Assembly: GCA_905372875.1 (NCBI GenBank)
Contig: CAJPQU010000100.1
Location: 1 to 7,134, forward strand
Direction of reading: 5' to 3'
DNA length: 7,134 nucleotides
Origin: an uncultured Schwartzia sp.
GTDB lineage: Bacteria > Bacillota > Negativicutes > Selenomonadales > Selenomonadaceae
Positions 1 to 6,381 of this stretch are shown piece after piece (position 1 is the stretch's first letter; each line of letters opens with the position of its first letter). A program made the position numbers and the translations under genes. The notes under the pieces were generated by a model. It saw only the letters and a program-made list of their open reading frames with translations, searched no databases and was not told the origin of the DNA.

Positions 1-574
1 GCGTCGTGAACAGCGTCATCACCGGCGGCTGGATCAGAGGCACCAGCGACATGTAGCTGTACGCCGCCACCGCAATCGCACCCAAGAGGTGCGGCGCTAA
101 TTTCATCGTCAAGTAAATGGATGTAGGGCCATCAGCACCGCCAATAATACCAATAGAGGCCGCTTCCTTGATATCAAAGCCCAGCACCATAGCACCCGCC
201 AGCGCGATGAATACGCCGAACTGCGCCGCCGCGCCCAGGAGCATCGTATCCGGATCCGCGATCAGAGGGCCGAAGTCCGTCATCGCGCCGACACCCATGA
301 AAATAATCGGGGGGAAGATTTCGTACTTGATCCCGAATCCGATGGCCATCATGACATTCATTTCGTCGTTGAAGCCCGTCTTCGGGAAGTTCGCCAGGAT
401 GCAACCGAAAGCGATCGGCGCCAGCAAAAGCGGTTCAAACTCTTTAACAAATGCCATGTAGAGCAGCAGTACGCCTACCAGCATCATGATGACATTGCCG
501 ATAGTCAGGGCCTGAAAGCCGCTGTCGTTCCACACCGAAGCGATGGAGACGATAAATGCATTCCAAACTTCCAT
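1..574 (-). CDS. Sodium-translocating decarboxylase beta subunit (OadB/MmdB/GcdB family), C-terminus cut by window edge
   Basis: This is the integral-membrane subunit of a biotin-dependent decarboxylase. In this family (oxaloacetate, methylmalonyl-CoA and glutaconyl-CoA decarboxylases) the beta subunit releases CO2 from carboxybiotin and couples this to Na+ export. The window shows 191 residues from the start; the rest lies beyond position 1. Hydrophobic segments alternate with short loops throughout. The family signature GGADGPTSIY lies at residues 145-154. Its Asp148 corresponds to the Na+-site aspartate (D203 in Klebsiella OadB), and Tyr174 in AYSYM sits 26 residues on, matching Y229 there. 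The short N-terminus before the signature resembles Veillonella MmdB more than Klebsiella OadB. The ATG start has an AAGGAGG ribosome site (593-587) that abuts the stop of the OadG-like gene, so the two are likely co-transcribed. The substrate cannot be decided from this subunit; methylmalonyl-CoA or glutaconyl-CoA fits a Negativicute best. Confidence 0.93.
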   Translation of the reverse strand, partial: MEVWNAFIVSIASVWNDSGFQALTIGNVIMMLVGVLLLYMAFVKEFEPLLLAPIAFGCILANFPKTGFNDEMNVMMAIGFGIKYEIFPPIIFMGVGAMTDFGPLIADPDTMLLGAAAQFGVFIALAGAMVLGFDIKEAASIGIIGGADGPTSIYLTMKLAPHLLGAIAVAAYSYMSLVPLIQPPVMTLFTT

Positions 575-594
575 TCTAATCTAACTCCTCCTTC

Positions 595-936
595 TCAGCA
601 GACCGTATTCTGAACGCCGGCCACGCGGCCTGTGTTCTTCCAGACAGCGCTTTCGATGGGACGGACCGTCACGATGCGCACATCGCCTTCATAAGCGGCG
701 ACGGCAGCGGCGATGACCGCGATGTCCACGTTGTTATCGACAGCAGAGGCTGGCACGGCTGCTGGTGCGGCGGTCTGGTTTAACGCCGCAGCGGCCGGTT
801 CTTCCTCTTTGGCCTTTGTTGGGTCCACTAAATGGATTAAACGAATCATGAAACTCAAGCCGATCAATACCGCAAACACGATGGTCATGTTAATCAGCAT
901 GATAATCAATGGATTCGTTGTTACCGGATGTCCCAT
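595..936 (-). CDS. OadG/MmdD-type small membrane subunit of sodium-pumping decarboxylase (113 aa)
   Basis: This is the gamma/delta-type subunit (OAD_gamma family) that anchors and assembles biotin-dependent sodium-pumping decarboxylases. The N-terminus begins MGHPVTTNPL and runs into one transmembrane helix at about residues 10-35. The sequence LVDPTK (36-41) marks the membrane exit. A charged, then Ala/Pro-rich linker follows (about 42-67), then a conserved C-terminal segment with IAAAVAAYEG and VWKNTGR. Length and layout are typical for MmdD/GcdD. The linker contains no biotin-acceptor MKM motif, so this is not a fused biotin carrier. A GAGGTG ribosome site (950-945) lies 8 bases before the ATG. 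The beta subunit follows after 20 bases. The first 41 residues are identical to the 43-residue product encoded just upstream. MmdD and GcdD cannot be told apart with certainty. Confidence 0.88.
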   Translation of the reverse strand: MGHPVTTNPLIIMLINMTIVFAVLIGLSFMIRLIHLVDPTKAKEEEPAAAALNQTAAPAAVPASAVDNNVDIAVIAAAVAAYEGDVRIVTVRPIESAVWKNTGRVAGVQNTVC

Positions 937-968
937 TCAACAATCACCTCATTCTCTTTCCTCATGCC

Positions 969-1100
969 TTATTTCTCCTTCGTCGGGTCAACGAGATGGA
1001 TCAAACGAATCATAAAGCTCAGGCCGATCAGAACCGCGAACACGATGGTCATGTTGATCAGCATGATGATCAAGGGATTCGTTGTCACCGGATGTCCCAT
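969..1100 (-). CDS. 43-residue single-helix paralogue of the OadG/MmdD N-terminus (possible epsilon-like subunit)
   Basis: This short ORF starts at ATG 1100 and ends at TAA 971-969. A strong GGGGAGGGAG ribosome site (1114-1105) precedes it, with 7 bases between GGAGG and the ATG. The product begins MGHPVTTNPL, forms one predicted transmembrane helix (about residues 10-35) and ends LVDPTKEK. Residues 1-41 are identical to the start of the 113-residue OadG-like protein encoded 32 bases downstream, but the gene stops where that protein enters its cytoplasmic linker. Across those 41 codons, 15 differ and every difference is synonymous, so selection has acted on the protein sequence and this is not a dead fragment. 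It is the first gene after the operon promoter. From memory, Veillonella methylmalonyl-CoA decarboxylase has a small extra epsilon subunit related to delta; this product may play a comparable stabilising role, though it keeps the N-terminal helix. That role is inference. Confidence 0.8.
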   Translation of the reverse strand: MGHPVTTNPLIIMLINMTIVFAVLIGLSFMIRLIHLVDPTKEK

Positions 1101-1221
1101 TCAACTCCCTCCCCTCTCATCCGCATCCGGATATCCTAATGCGGGAATCATCAGGATTTAACGGTCTGCCCTTCTCTTCCAAGCTGCCGCTTCCCGATGC
1201 CACCGTCTCCCGTCGCCATTC

Positions 1222-1235
1222 TTAAAACATTTTAA
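1222..1235. repeat. AT-rich perfect inverted repeat TTAAAA-N2-TTTTAA in the leader
   Basis: TTAAAA (1222-1227) and TTTTAA (1230-1235) are perfect inverted arms separated by CA. The repeat sits in an otherwise GC-rich leader, about 25 bases past the 15-base palindrome. As RNA it would form only a weak stem, so a DNA-binding site is as likely. Its function is unknown. Confidence 0.35.
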
Positions 1236-1259
1236 CCAAGCGTTCTTCGTCTGACGGCG

Positions 1260-1274
1260 GATAACAGTGTTATC
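1260..1274. repeat. 15-base perfect palindrome in the decarboxylase leader (possible operator or RNA hairpin)
   Basis: The sequence GATAACA-G-TGTTATC is a perfect 7+7 inverted repeat around one central base. It lies about 50-65 bases downstream of the predicted transcription start. It could bind a dimeric repressor or form a 6-bp RNA stem with a 3-base loop. I do not recognise the motif as belonging to a known regulator. Confidence 0.5.
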
Positions 1275-1288
1275 TATCTGTGTAGCAC

Positions 1289-1320
1289 CGCGGCATCCAA
1301 AATGGCATAATCCCGCCGCG
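1289..1320 (-). other. GC-rich hairpin at the 5' end of the decarboxylase leader RNA
   Basis: On the minus strand CGCGGC (1320-1315) can pair with GCCGCG (1294-1289). A small inner CCA/TGG stem occupies the enclosed 20 bases. The hairpin begins a few bases after the predicted transcription start, where a 5'-terminal stem could stabilise the mRNA. No T run follows, so it is not a terminator. Structure was judged by eye, with no folding energy computed. Confidence 0.4.
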
Positions 1321-1332
1321 CTCTGTTCTCAA

Positions 1333-1359
1333 TTTATACCATTTTGCCATTTATGTCAA
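1333..1359 (-). promoter_or_regulatory. Strong sigma-70-type promoter for the decarboxylase operon
   Basis: On the minus strand a perfect -35 TTGACA (1359-1354) is followed after 15 bases by TATAAA (1338-1333), five of six matches to TATAAT. A TGG immediately upstream makes it an extended -10 element, which can offset the short spacer. It lies in the AT-rich part of the gap, downstream of the glmM terminator and facing the decarboxylase genes. The predicted start is near 1326, giving a leader of about 225 bases. Confidence 0.7.
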
Positions 1360-1465
1360 TCCTTTTATTTTTCAGAATTCATTGCTTTATTCTACAATAC
1401 AAGGTCCTAATTGGGATACTATTCCGCAGCATTTATCATTCCCATTTTGGAATATATCAACGCAT

Positions 1466-1496
1466 AAAAAAGACCTCGCTGTTTCCCACGAGGCCT
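1466..1496 (-). terminator. Rho-independent terminator of glmM
   Basis: On the minus strand AGGCCTCG (1496-1489) pairs with CGAGGTCT (1478-1471), with one G-T wobble and a 10-base loop, and TTTTTT ends the element (1471-1466). It starts six bases after the glmM stop codon, the classic position and form of an intrinsic terminator. It separates the cell-envelope cluster from the decarboxylase operon. Confidence 0.9.
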
Positions 1497-1502
1497 GATA
1501 AA

Positions 1503-2861
1503 TCAACCGAGTTCTTTTTTGATCACATCGGCAATACGGTGGCAGAGAAGATCGAGTTGCTCCTGATCTGTCCCTTCCGCCATGACGCGGATGAGCGGCT
1601 CCGTTCCTGAAGGCCGAACAAGAATACGTCCGTTCTTTCCCATCTCTTCCGTACCTATCCGAATGGCCTCTTGGATCGCAGCATTCTCCTCCCACCCTTC
1701 TTTAGAAGAGACAATGACGTTTACCAGAAGCTGCGGATAACTGACCATGAGAGCATTCAGAGCCGACGCCGGCTGATCGTTTCGCATGAGTGCCTGCAAG
1801 ACTTGCAGTGCCGTAATGGAACCGTCACCGGTCGTCGTGAAATCAGTAAAGATAATGTGTCCTGACTGTTCGCCGCCCAGCACATACCCATGGGCCAGCA
1901 TGTTTTCCAAGACGTAGCGGTCCCCCACCTTCGTGACCTCCACCTTGATCCCCGCACGCTCCAAAGCCTGGTGAAAGCCGATATTCGCCATTACCGTAGT
2001 GACGATGGTATCTTTGGCCAGGCGGCCCCGCTTCTTCATATCAAGACCGCAAAGAACGAGGATGTGATCCCCGTCCATAAGATCTCCCTTCTCATCGATG
2101 CAGAGGCAGCGATCCGCATCCCCATCGTGCGCAATACCGATATCCGCCTGATAGCGCAGGACCGTCTGCCGCAAAGATTCCAAATGGGTGGATCCACAGC
2201 CGTCGTTGATATTCGTTCCGTAGGGAGCCGCGTGAATCACGGTAAGGTCAGCGCCTAATTCCCGTAAAATCGTCGGCATGATCTCATAAGAAGCACCGTT
2301 CGCGCAATCTAAAACTACCCGCAACCCGTCCAGGCGCGTATCGATGGTAGATTTTACGAAGTCAATATAGCGTCGCTGCAAATCCCGGCGAAATTCCACC
2401 GTTCCGATGCCGCCCCGATGTGCCCGATACAGATCGTCGTCCAAGTCAACGCGACGGACCAAGGCTTCAATCTCATCTTCCACACCGTCCGGCAGCTTGT
2501 ATCCATCTTTGCCAAAAAATTTGATGCCGTTGTCATAGAAAGGATTATGCGAGGCGGAGACCACGATGCCTGCCTGAAATTCCAATTGCTTTGTCAAATA
2601 GGCAATCCCCGGCGTGGGCATGATACCTGCCAGGACGGCCTGTCCCCCTGCCGAGCATATCCCCGCGGCCAATGCGGCCTCAAACATCGGTCCCGAGAGG
2701 CGCGTGTCCCGACCGATCAAGAGAGACGGCTCCTCTCCTTCTTCACGATGTTCTTCCCCAAAATAGAGTGCTGCCGCCCGCCCGAGCTGATAGGCCAACT
2801 CCGGCGTCAGTTCGAGATTTGCTTCGCCCCGGACGCCGTCGGTGCCAAAAAGTCGCGCCAT
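1503..2861 (-). CDS. glmM: Phosphoglucosamine mutase GlmM
   Basis: GlmM converts glucosamine-6-phosphate to glucosamine-1-phosphate in the cytoplasm, a step towards UDP-GlcNAc and hence peptidoglycan. The 452-residue product has the normal length and all family landmarks in order: N-terminal LFGTDGVRG (4-12); the active-site loop SASHNP (102-107), where Ser104 would be the phosphoserine; the Mg-binding loop DGDADR (246-251); the sugar-specificity loop GGEQSGH (329-335); and the phosphate-binding loop RPSGTEP (416-422). The ATG has a GGGGAGG ribosome site 7 bases upstream. It lies 31 bases after the flavoprotein stop and is followed at once by a terminator, so it is the last gene of its transcript. 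Linkage to cdaA and cdaR is the known Firmicutes arrangement, in which GlmM can modulate CdaA activity. Confidence 0.97.
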   Translation of the reverse strand: MARLFGTDGVRGEANLELTPELAYQLGRAAALYFGEEHREEGEEPSLLIGRDTRLSGPMFEAALAAGICSAGGQAVLAGIMPTPGIAYLTKQLEFQAGIVVSASHNPFYDNGIKFFGKDGYKLPDGVEDEIEALVRRVDLDDDLYRAHRGGIGTVEFRRDLQRRYIDFVKSTIDTRLDGLRVVLDCANGASYEIMPTILRELGADLTVIHAAPYGTNINDGCGSTHLESLRQTVLRYQADIGIAHDGDADRCLCIDEKGDLMDGDHILVLCGLDMKKRGRLAKDTIVTTVMANIGFHQALERAGIKVEVTKVGDRYVLENMLAHGYVLGGEQSGHIIFTDFTTTGDGSITALQVLQALMRNDQPASALNALMVSYPQLLVNVIVSSKEGWEENAAIQEAIRIGTEEMGKNGRILVRPSGTEPLIRVMAEGTDQEQLDLLCHRIADVIKKELG

Positions 2862-2892
2862 GTTTGTTCCTCCCCTGCCGCTCCGATGAAAA

Positions 2893-4515
2893 TTATTCTT
2901 TTACAGTATGACCGATTTTCGCTAAAAAGGCAAGCGCTGCACGCAGCCCGTCTACGGCGGCGCTCATAATACCCCCCGCGTATCCGGCCCCTTCCCCCAT
3001 GGGAAAAAGTCCCGGTGTGCTTACGGAAACCAGCGTCACCGGATCGCGCAGGATGCGATACGGGGACGAAGATCTCATTTCTACGCCGGTCATGGGCGCT
3101 CCAGAATCGGCAAAGCCGGGGATACGGCGATCAAAATCCGGCAGGGCATCGGCTATGGTACGAGCAACAAAGTCTGGGAGTGCTTTCTTCAGGTCGGCCG
3201 AAACCACCCCCGGTTCATACGTAGGCGTGACCAGGAAATCACGGCTGCCGACCTTCCCGGAAAGGAAATCCCCCACTGTCTGCACCGGAGCCCGATAGTC
3301 TGCCCCCGCGAGATGAAAGGCCAAAGATTCATATTGCCGTTGAAAGGCGATGCCCCCCGCCACCGTACTGCCAAAATCCTCCGGCGTCACGGTCACTAAG
3401 AGGGCCGCATTGGCCACCCCCGACCGGCGAGCATAAAGGCTCATCCCGTTCGTCGTGATATGATCTCTTTCTGAAGCCGCCGCCACCACCTGCCCGCCGG
3501 GACACATACAGAAAGAATAAGCCCCCCGTCCGGTCACTTCGTCCCGAAACGTCAAAGCGTAATCCGCCGACGGCAGAAGCGGATTCCCGGCATCCGCACC
3601 ATACTGCACCCTATCGATCAATGCCTGGGGATGCTCAATGCGCAGGCCCACGGCGAAGGCTTTGGGCATCATCGCCACCGCACGCGCCAAGAGCTTTTGA
3701 CAGGTATCCCGAGCGGAATGACCGATTCCTAAAAGAACCGCTTCGGCAGCGATGCGTTCGCTGTCGTTGACCACCACGGCACGCACGCCGTCCATTCCCG
3801 TTTCCACATCCGTCATTTGCGCCCCGAAGCGGACTTTCCCCCCCGCGCGAAGGATTTCCTGCCGAATATGACGGACAATCCCGTGCAGCCGATCCGTCCC
3901 GAGATGAGGTTTATGAAGATAGCGAATCTCCTCCGGTGCACCGGCGGCAATAAAAGTGTCTAAAACATCCGCCGTATGGGGATCGCTGCTGCGGCTGGTG
4001 AGTTTCCCATCGGAAAATGTCCCCGCGCCCCCTTCGCCAAATTGAACGTTAGCCGCAGGATTTAACGCACCCCCCTGCCAAAACCGCTCTACCGCCGCGC
4101 GGCGCGTCTCTATATCCGCCCCGCGCTCCAATACCAGCGGGGAAAGTCCCGCTCGGGCCAACACGAGAGCTGCCATCATCCCGGCGGGGCCAAACCCCAC
4201 CACGACGGGGCGTCTGTCTCGTCCTTCCCAGCGCGGCATCCGTTCCCAAAGAGAAGGACGCGGCGGTGGTGCGGCCATGACATCGCGATCACGATAGAAT
4301 CGCGCCAAAAGCTTTTTCTCGCTGCCCGCGATCTTCACGTCCAACGTATAGGAAAATTGTATCGGCGTACCCCGGTAACGGCGGGCGTCTATCGCTTTAC
4401 GGACCAACCGTACCTCTTGCACCGCTCCGGCGGGAAGGCGCAAGCGTCGGGCCGCCAATTCTTCCAGCGGCCCCAATTCCTCTATCGGCGCTGCCAAATG
4501 ACGTATACGTATCAC
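2893..4515 (-). CDS. FAD-dependent oxidoreductase-like flavoprotein (540 aa, HI0933/YtfP-like two-domain family)
   Basis: This belongs to a widespread family of uncharacterised NAD(P)/FAD-dependent dehydrogenase-like proteins, so no substrate can be given. Residues 1-80 form a small N-terminal domain. The FAD-binding Rossmann motif VVVGFGPAGM spans 104-113, with an acidic residue after the second strand in VLERG (128-132). The family hallmark NVQFGEGGAGTFSDGKL lies at 156-172, and a second FAD-contacting motif GEGAGYAGGI at 507-516. No signal peptide or membrane helix is evident, so it is probably cytosolic. I chose the GTG at 4515, which gives the usual N-terminus MIRIRHL and has an AAGGAG ribosome site 8 bases upstream. 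An in-frame ATG at 4557 would place a terminator-like hairpin inside the coding sequence and lacks a good ribosome site. The gene lies between cdaR and glmM, an unusual insertion into a conserved cluster. Confidence 0.9.
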   Translation of the reverse strand: MIRIRHLAAPIEELGPLEELAARRLRLPAGAVQEVRLVRKAIDARRYRGTPIQFSYTLDVKIAGSEKKLLARFYRDRDVMAAPPPRPSLWERMPRWEGRDRRPVVVGFGPAGMMAALVLARAGLSPLVLERGADIETRRAAVERFWQGGALNPAANVQFGEGGAGTFSDGKLTSRSSDPHTADVLDTFIAAGAPEEIRYLHKPHLGTDRLHGIVRHIRQEILRAGGKVRFGAQMTDVETGMDGVRAVVVNDSERIAAEAVLLGIGHSARDTCQKLLARAVAMMPKAFAVGLRIEHPQALIDRVQYGADAGNPLLPSADYALTFRDEVTGRGAYSFCMCPGGQVVAAASERDHITTNGMSLYARRSGVANAALLVTVTPEDFGSTVAGGIAFQRQYESLAFHLAGADYRAPVQTVGDFLSGKVGSRDFLVTPTYEPGVVSADLKKALPDFVARTIADALPDFDRRIPGFADSGAPMTGVEMRSSSPYRILRDPVTLVSVSTPGLFPMGEGAGYAGGIMSAAVDGLRAALAFLAKIGHTVKE

Positions 4516-4540
4516 GAAACCGTCTCCTTTTTCACGGCGC

Positions 4541-4575
4541 AAAAAGGCAGGGGCCAAAAAATCTTAAGCCCCTGC
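4541..4575 (-). terminator. Terminator-like hairpin between cdaR and the flavoprotein gene
   Basis: On the minus strand GCAGGGGC (4575-4568) pairs perfectly with GCCCCTGC (4554-4547) around a 13-base loop, followed by C and TTTTT (4545-4541). The 8-bp GC-rich stem with a short T run fits an intrinsic terminator. It starts 16 bases after the cdaR stop and ends 25 bases before the flavoprotein GTG. It could end the cdaA-cdaR transcript or let part of it read through to glmM. The T run is short, so leakiness is likely. Confidence 0.75.
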
Positions 4576-4591
4576 GCTCACGTTTCCCTCT

Positions 4592-5524
4592 CTATTTACG
4601 GGCAACCGATACAGCCACTGTCACCGTCCGATTTGTCACGGTTACGCCATCCGGTAAAGCAAGGTTGACGACTCGTCGCGCAGATGCAGAAAGGCCAGCG
4701 ATAGAAATAGGCTCCGTTTCCAGAGTAGTGATTTTTTCCAGCGTCGCCGCATCACCGGCAATTTCAAGGCGAGCCGGCTCCGTCCGGCTTTCCGTGACAG
4801 CGTAACCAGCAGCGGGCGTTCCTTCAAAGACCGGCTTAATATCCACAACTTTTTTGGAGAGACCGCGGGCCAACTGAACGTGAACAGAAACATCTTCCGG
4901 CGTCAGCGTCACGTCTGATACTGACCGGCCATCCTCATCCATTGCCGACAGGGTCACCCGAACATCAAAATCCGTCGTACGATCGCCGCTGAGAGGTACA
5001 TAGCCGATGACCTGTGTCACCGAATTCACAACTGTCTCCGGGCCATCGATGAAAACAGAATCCGTCTCGGGCGTCATACGGGACACGGTAAATCCCGGCC
5101 CCACAGTCCCGGAGGGGATGATACGGAGAGACCGCCTCTTCTGTATCAGGGGATCGATAAGAACATCCACATATTCCGGCTTGAGGCTCACTACTTCCAA
5201 TCCTTGCGGCAGAAGCGTCTGAACCGACAAATGATGCGTTCCCGGTTCTTTATCGCTCAGGTCAAGAATGGCTTTGATCTCATCCCGACGAGCAGCAGCA
5301 AAAACAGAGCGCGGCCCACGTAATTTTACCTTGATATCAGAAACGCTCGGCGTCACCCTGGCACGATCCGGCGCTCCAATAAACGTCACCGGAACAGAAA
5401 CGGACGAATCCATCACCGGATTCTGATCGCTCATCACGAAGAACCAAAGAACCGTCGCTCCCACGAGAGCGAATAATTTAACCACGAATTTGTGGCGAAA
5501 GATCCCCAAGAGCCCGTCCATCAT
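4592..5524 (-). CDS. cdaR: CdaR, YbbR-domain regulator of the diadenylate cyclase CdaA
   Basis: CdaR is the membrane-anchored partner that modulates CdaA, with its YbbR domains outside the membrane. The 310-residue product has a short cytoplasmic start, one transmembrane helix (about 15-31, VKLFALVGATVLWFFVM) and three consecutive YbbR-like repeats at about 40-124, 130-218 and 223-308. Repeat landmarks are LRGP (68-71), IDGPE (159-163) and IAGDA (255-259). Three repeats and this length are normal for shorter family members. The start was chosen at ATG 5524, which overlaps the cdaA stop as ATGA, with GGAGG 5 bases upstream. A second ATG directly follows at 5521 and has an 8-base spacing, so it may be the true start. 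The in-frame TTG further upstream lacks support. The overlap implies translational coupling to cdaA. Confidence 0.92.
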   Translation of the reverse strand: MMDGLLGIFRHKFVVKLFALVGATVLWFFVMSDQNPVMDSSVSVPVTFIGAPDRARVTPSVSDIKVKLRGPRSVFAAARRDEIKAILDLSDKEPGTHHLSVQTLLPQGLEVVSLKPEYVDVLIDPLIQKRRSLRIIPSGTVGPGFTVSRMTPETDSVFIDGPETVVNSVTQVIGYVPLSGDRTTDFDVRVTLSAMDEDGRSVSDVTLTPEDVSVHVQLARGLSKKVVDIKPVFEGTPAAGYAVTESRTEPARLEIAGDAATLEKITTLETEPISIAGLSASARRVVNLALPDGVTVTNRTVTVAVSVARK

Positions 5525-6375
5525 TTCTGCCTCCAATTCGCGATCGTTTCCCGAATGCTGACAGATTCAGGTGAAAAAATCGGCTCCAGGTAAGCTTTAA
5601 GCTGATCAGCAGTCAGCCGGCGGGTGATGCGCCCCTCTTCCGCCACCGATACGACGCCCGTCTCCTCGCTGACCACGATGATCAACGCATCACATTGCTC
5701 CGATAGGCCGATGGCCGCCCGGTGGCGTGTGCCTAATTCCGAGGAAAGCCGCCGGTTTTCCGTGAGCGGCAGCAGACAGCCTGCCGCGACGAGGCGCTTG
5801 CCGCGTATGACAGCAGCTCCGTCATGCAGGGGCGTATTGGGAATAAAAACGTTCATGAGAAAATCAGCCGTCACCAGCCCGTCGATTTGAATGCCGGAGG
5901 CGCAGATATCATTGAGCCCCATGTTACGCTCCACCACGATGAGCGCGCCGATCTTCTTCTCCGCCATCAGAAAAACGGCCCGAGTCAGCTCATTCACTAA
6001 GGAACGCGCCTCTTCGTCGTTTAAAAATACGGAACGGCCAAAAAATTTCCCCTGCCCCACATGTTCCAGCGTCCGCCGCAGCTCCGGCTGAAAGACAATG
6101 GGCAGCGCCAGAAAAAGAAGGGTTACGGTCTTTTGCAGCAGCCAGAAGATCGCATGAAGTTCCATCCAGTTGCTCACGAGGGTCAGTCCCATGAGGATAA
6201 TGAGCCCCTTGACCAACGTGATGGCCCTGGTATCTTCCAACATTTCGTAGGTCTTATAAAGAATGATGGCCACTAACAGGATGTCCAGCGCGTCCCGCAG
6301 CCCAATGGTAGAGAAAAGCCCCTGAAGATGCTCCGGAAGCGCCAGGGAAGATACCGTCAGCTCATTTATATCCAT
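5521..6375 (-). CDS. cdaA: CdaA, membrane diadenylate cyclase (c-di-AMP synthase)
   Basis: CdaA condenses two ATP into cyclic di-AMP, the second messenger that controls potassium and osmolyte balance and affects cell-wall integrity in Firmicutes. The 284-residue product has three N-terminal transmembrane helices (about 29-47, 52-69 and 74-96) and then a cytoplasmic DAC domain. The two diagnostic catalytic motifs are intact: DGA (185-187, in PLHDGAA) and RHR (217-219, in GTRHRAA). SEETG (236-240) is a further family motif. The ATG at 6375 was preferred because GGGGGG lies 6 bases upstream; an in-frame ATG at 6381 would have no spacing from that site but remains possible and adds two residues. 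The stop overlaps the cdaR start. The family and motifs leave little doubt about function. Confidence 0.96.
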   Translation of the reverse strand: MDINELTVSSLALPEHLQGLFSTIGLRDALDILLVAIILYKTYEMLEDTRAITLVKGLIILMGLTLVSNWMELHAIFWLLQKTVTLLFLALPIVFQPELRRTLEHVGQGKFFGRSVFLNDEEARSLVNELTRAVFLMAEKKIGALIVVERNMGLNDICASGIQIDGLVTADFLMNVFIPNTPLHDGAAVIRGKRLVAAGCLLPLTENRRLSSELGTRHRAAIGLSEQCDALIIVVSEETGVVSVAEEGRITRRLTADQLKAYLEPIFSPESVSIRETIANWRQK

Positions 6376-6381
6376 CCTCAT

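Larger units (their letters stand above)
1101..1502. other. 402-base intergenic region between glmM and the decarboxylase operon
   Basis: No convincing gene lies here. Reading leftward on the minus strand it holds the glmM terminator, an AT-rich stretch, a strong sigma-70-type promoter and an apparent leader of about 225 bases before the 43-residue ORF. The leader contains a GC-rich hairpin and two perfect inverted repeats, but no stem followed by a T run that would be a leader terminator. I recognise no known riboswitch class. Confidence 0.7.

Noticed and set aside
117..461. Plus-strand ORF opposite the beta-subunit gene, and similar plus-strand ORFs opposite glmM, cdaR, cdaA and the dehydratase gene
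   Set aside because: They are antisense to well-supported genes, have low-complexity unfamiliar translations and lack ribosome sites; they are shadows of codon structure.
1281..1298. Resemblance of the plus-strand sequence around TAGCACCGCGG to the T-box antiterminator core
   Set aside because: The match is partial, it points away from the decarboxylase operon towards the convergent end of glmM, and no specifier stem or downstream plus-strand gene exists.
1138..1309. Tiny ORFs in the leader (12 codons from ATG 1309, 22 codons from ATG 1219) as possible leader peptides
   Set aside because: Neither has a convincing ribosome site, and there is no run of one regulatory codon or paired terminator as expected for attenuation.
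1344..1610. Plus-strand 88-codon ORF spanning the glmM terminator
   Set aside because: It begins at a TTG without a ribosome site, crosses the terminator and runs antisense into the conserved end of glmM.
4516..4557. ATG at 4557 as the start of the flavoprotein gene
   Set aside because: The extra 14 residues are unlike the family N-terminus and overlap the terminator-like hairpin; the GTG at 4515 has a good AAGGAG site.
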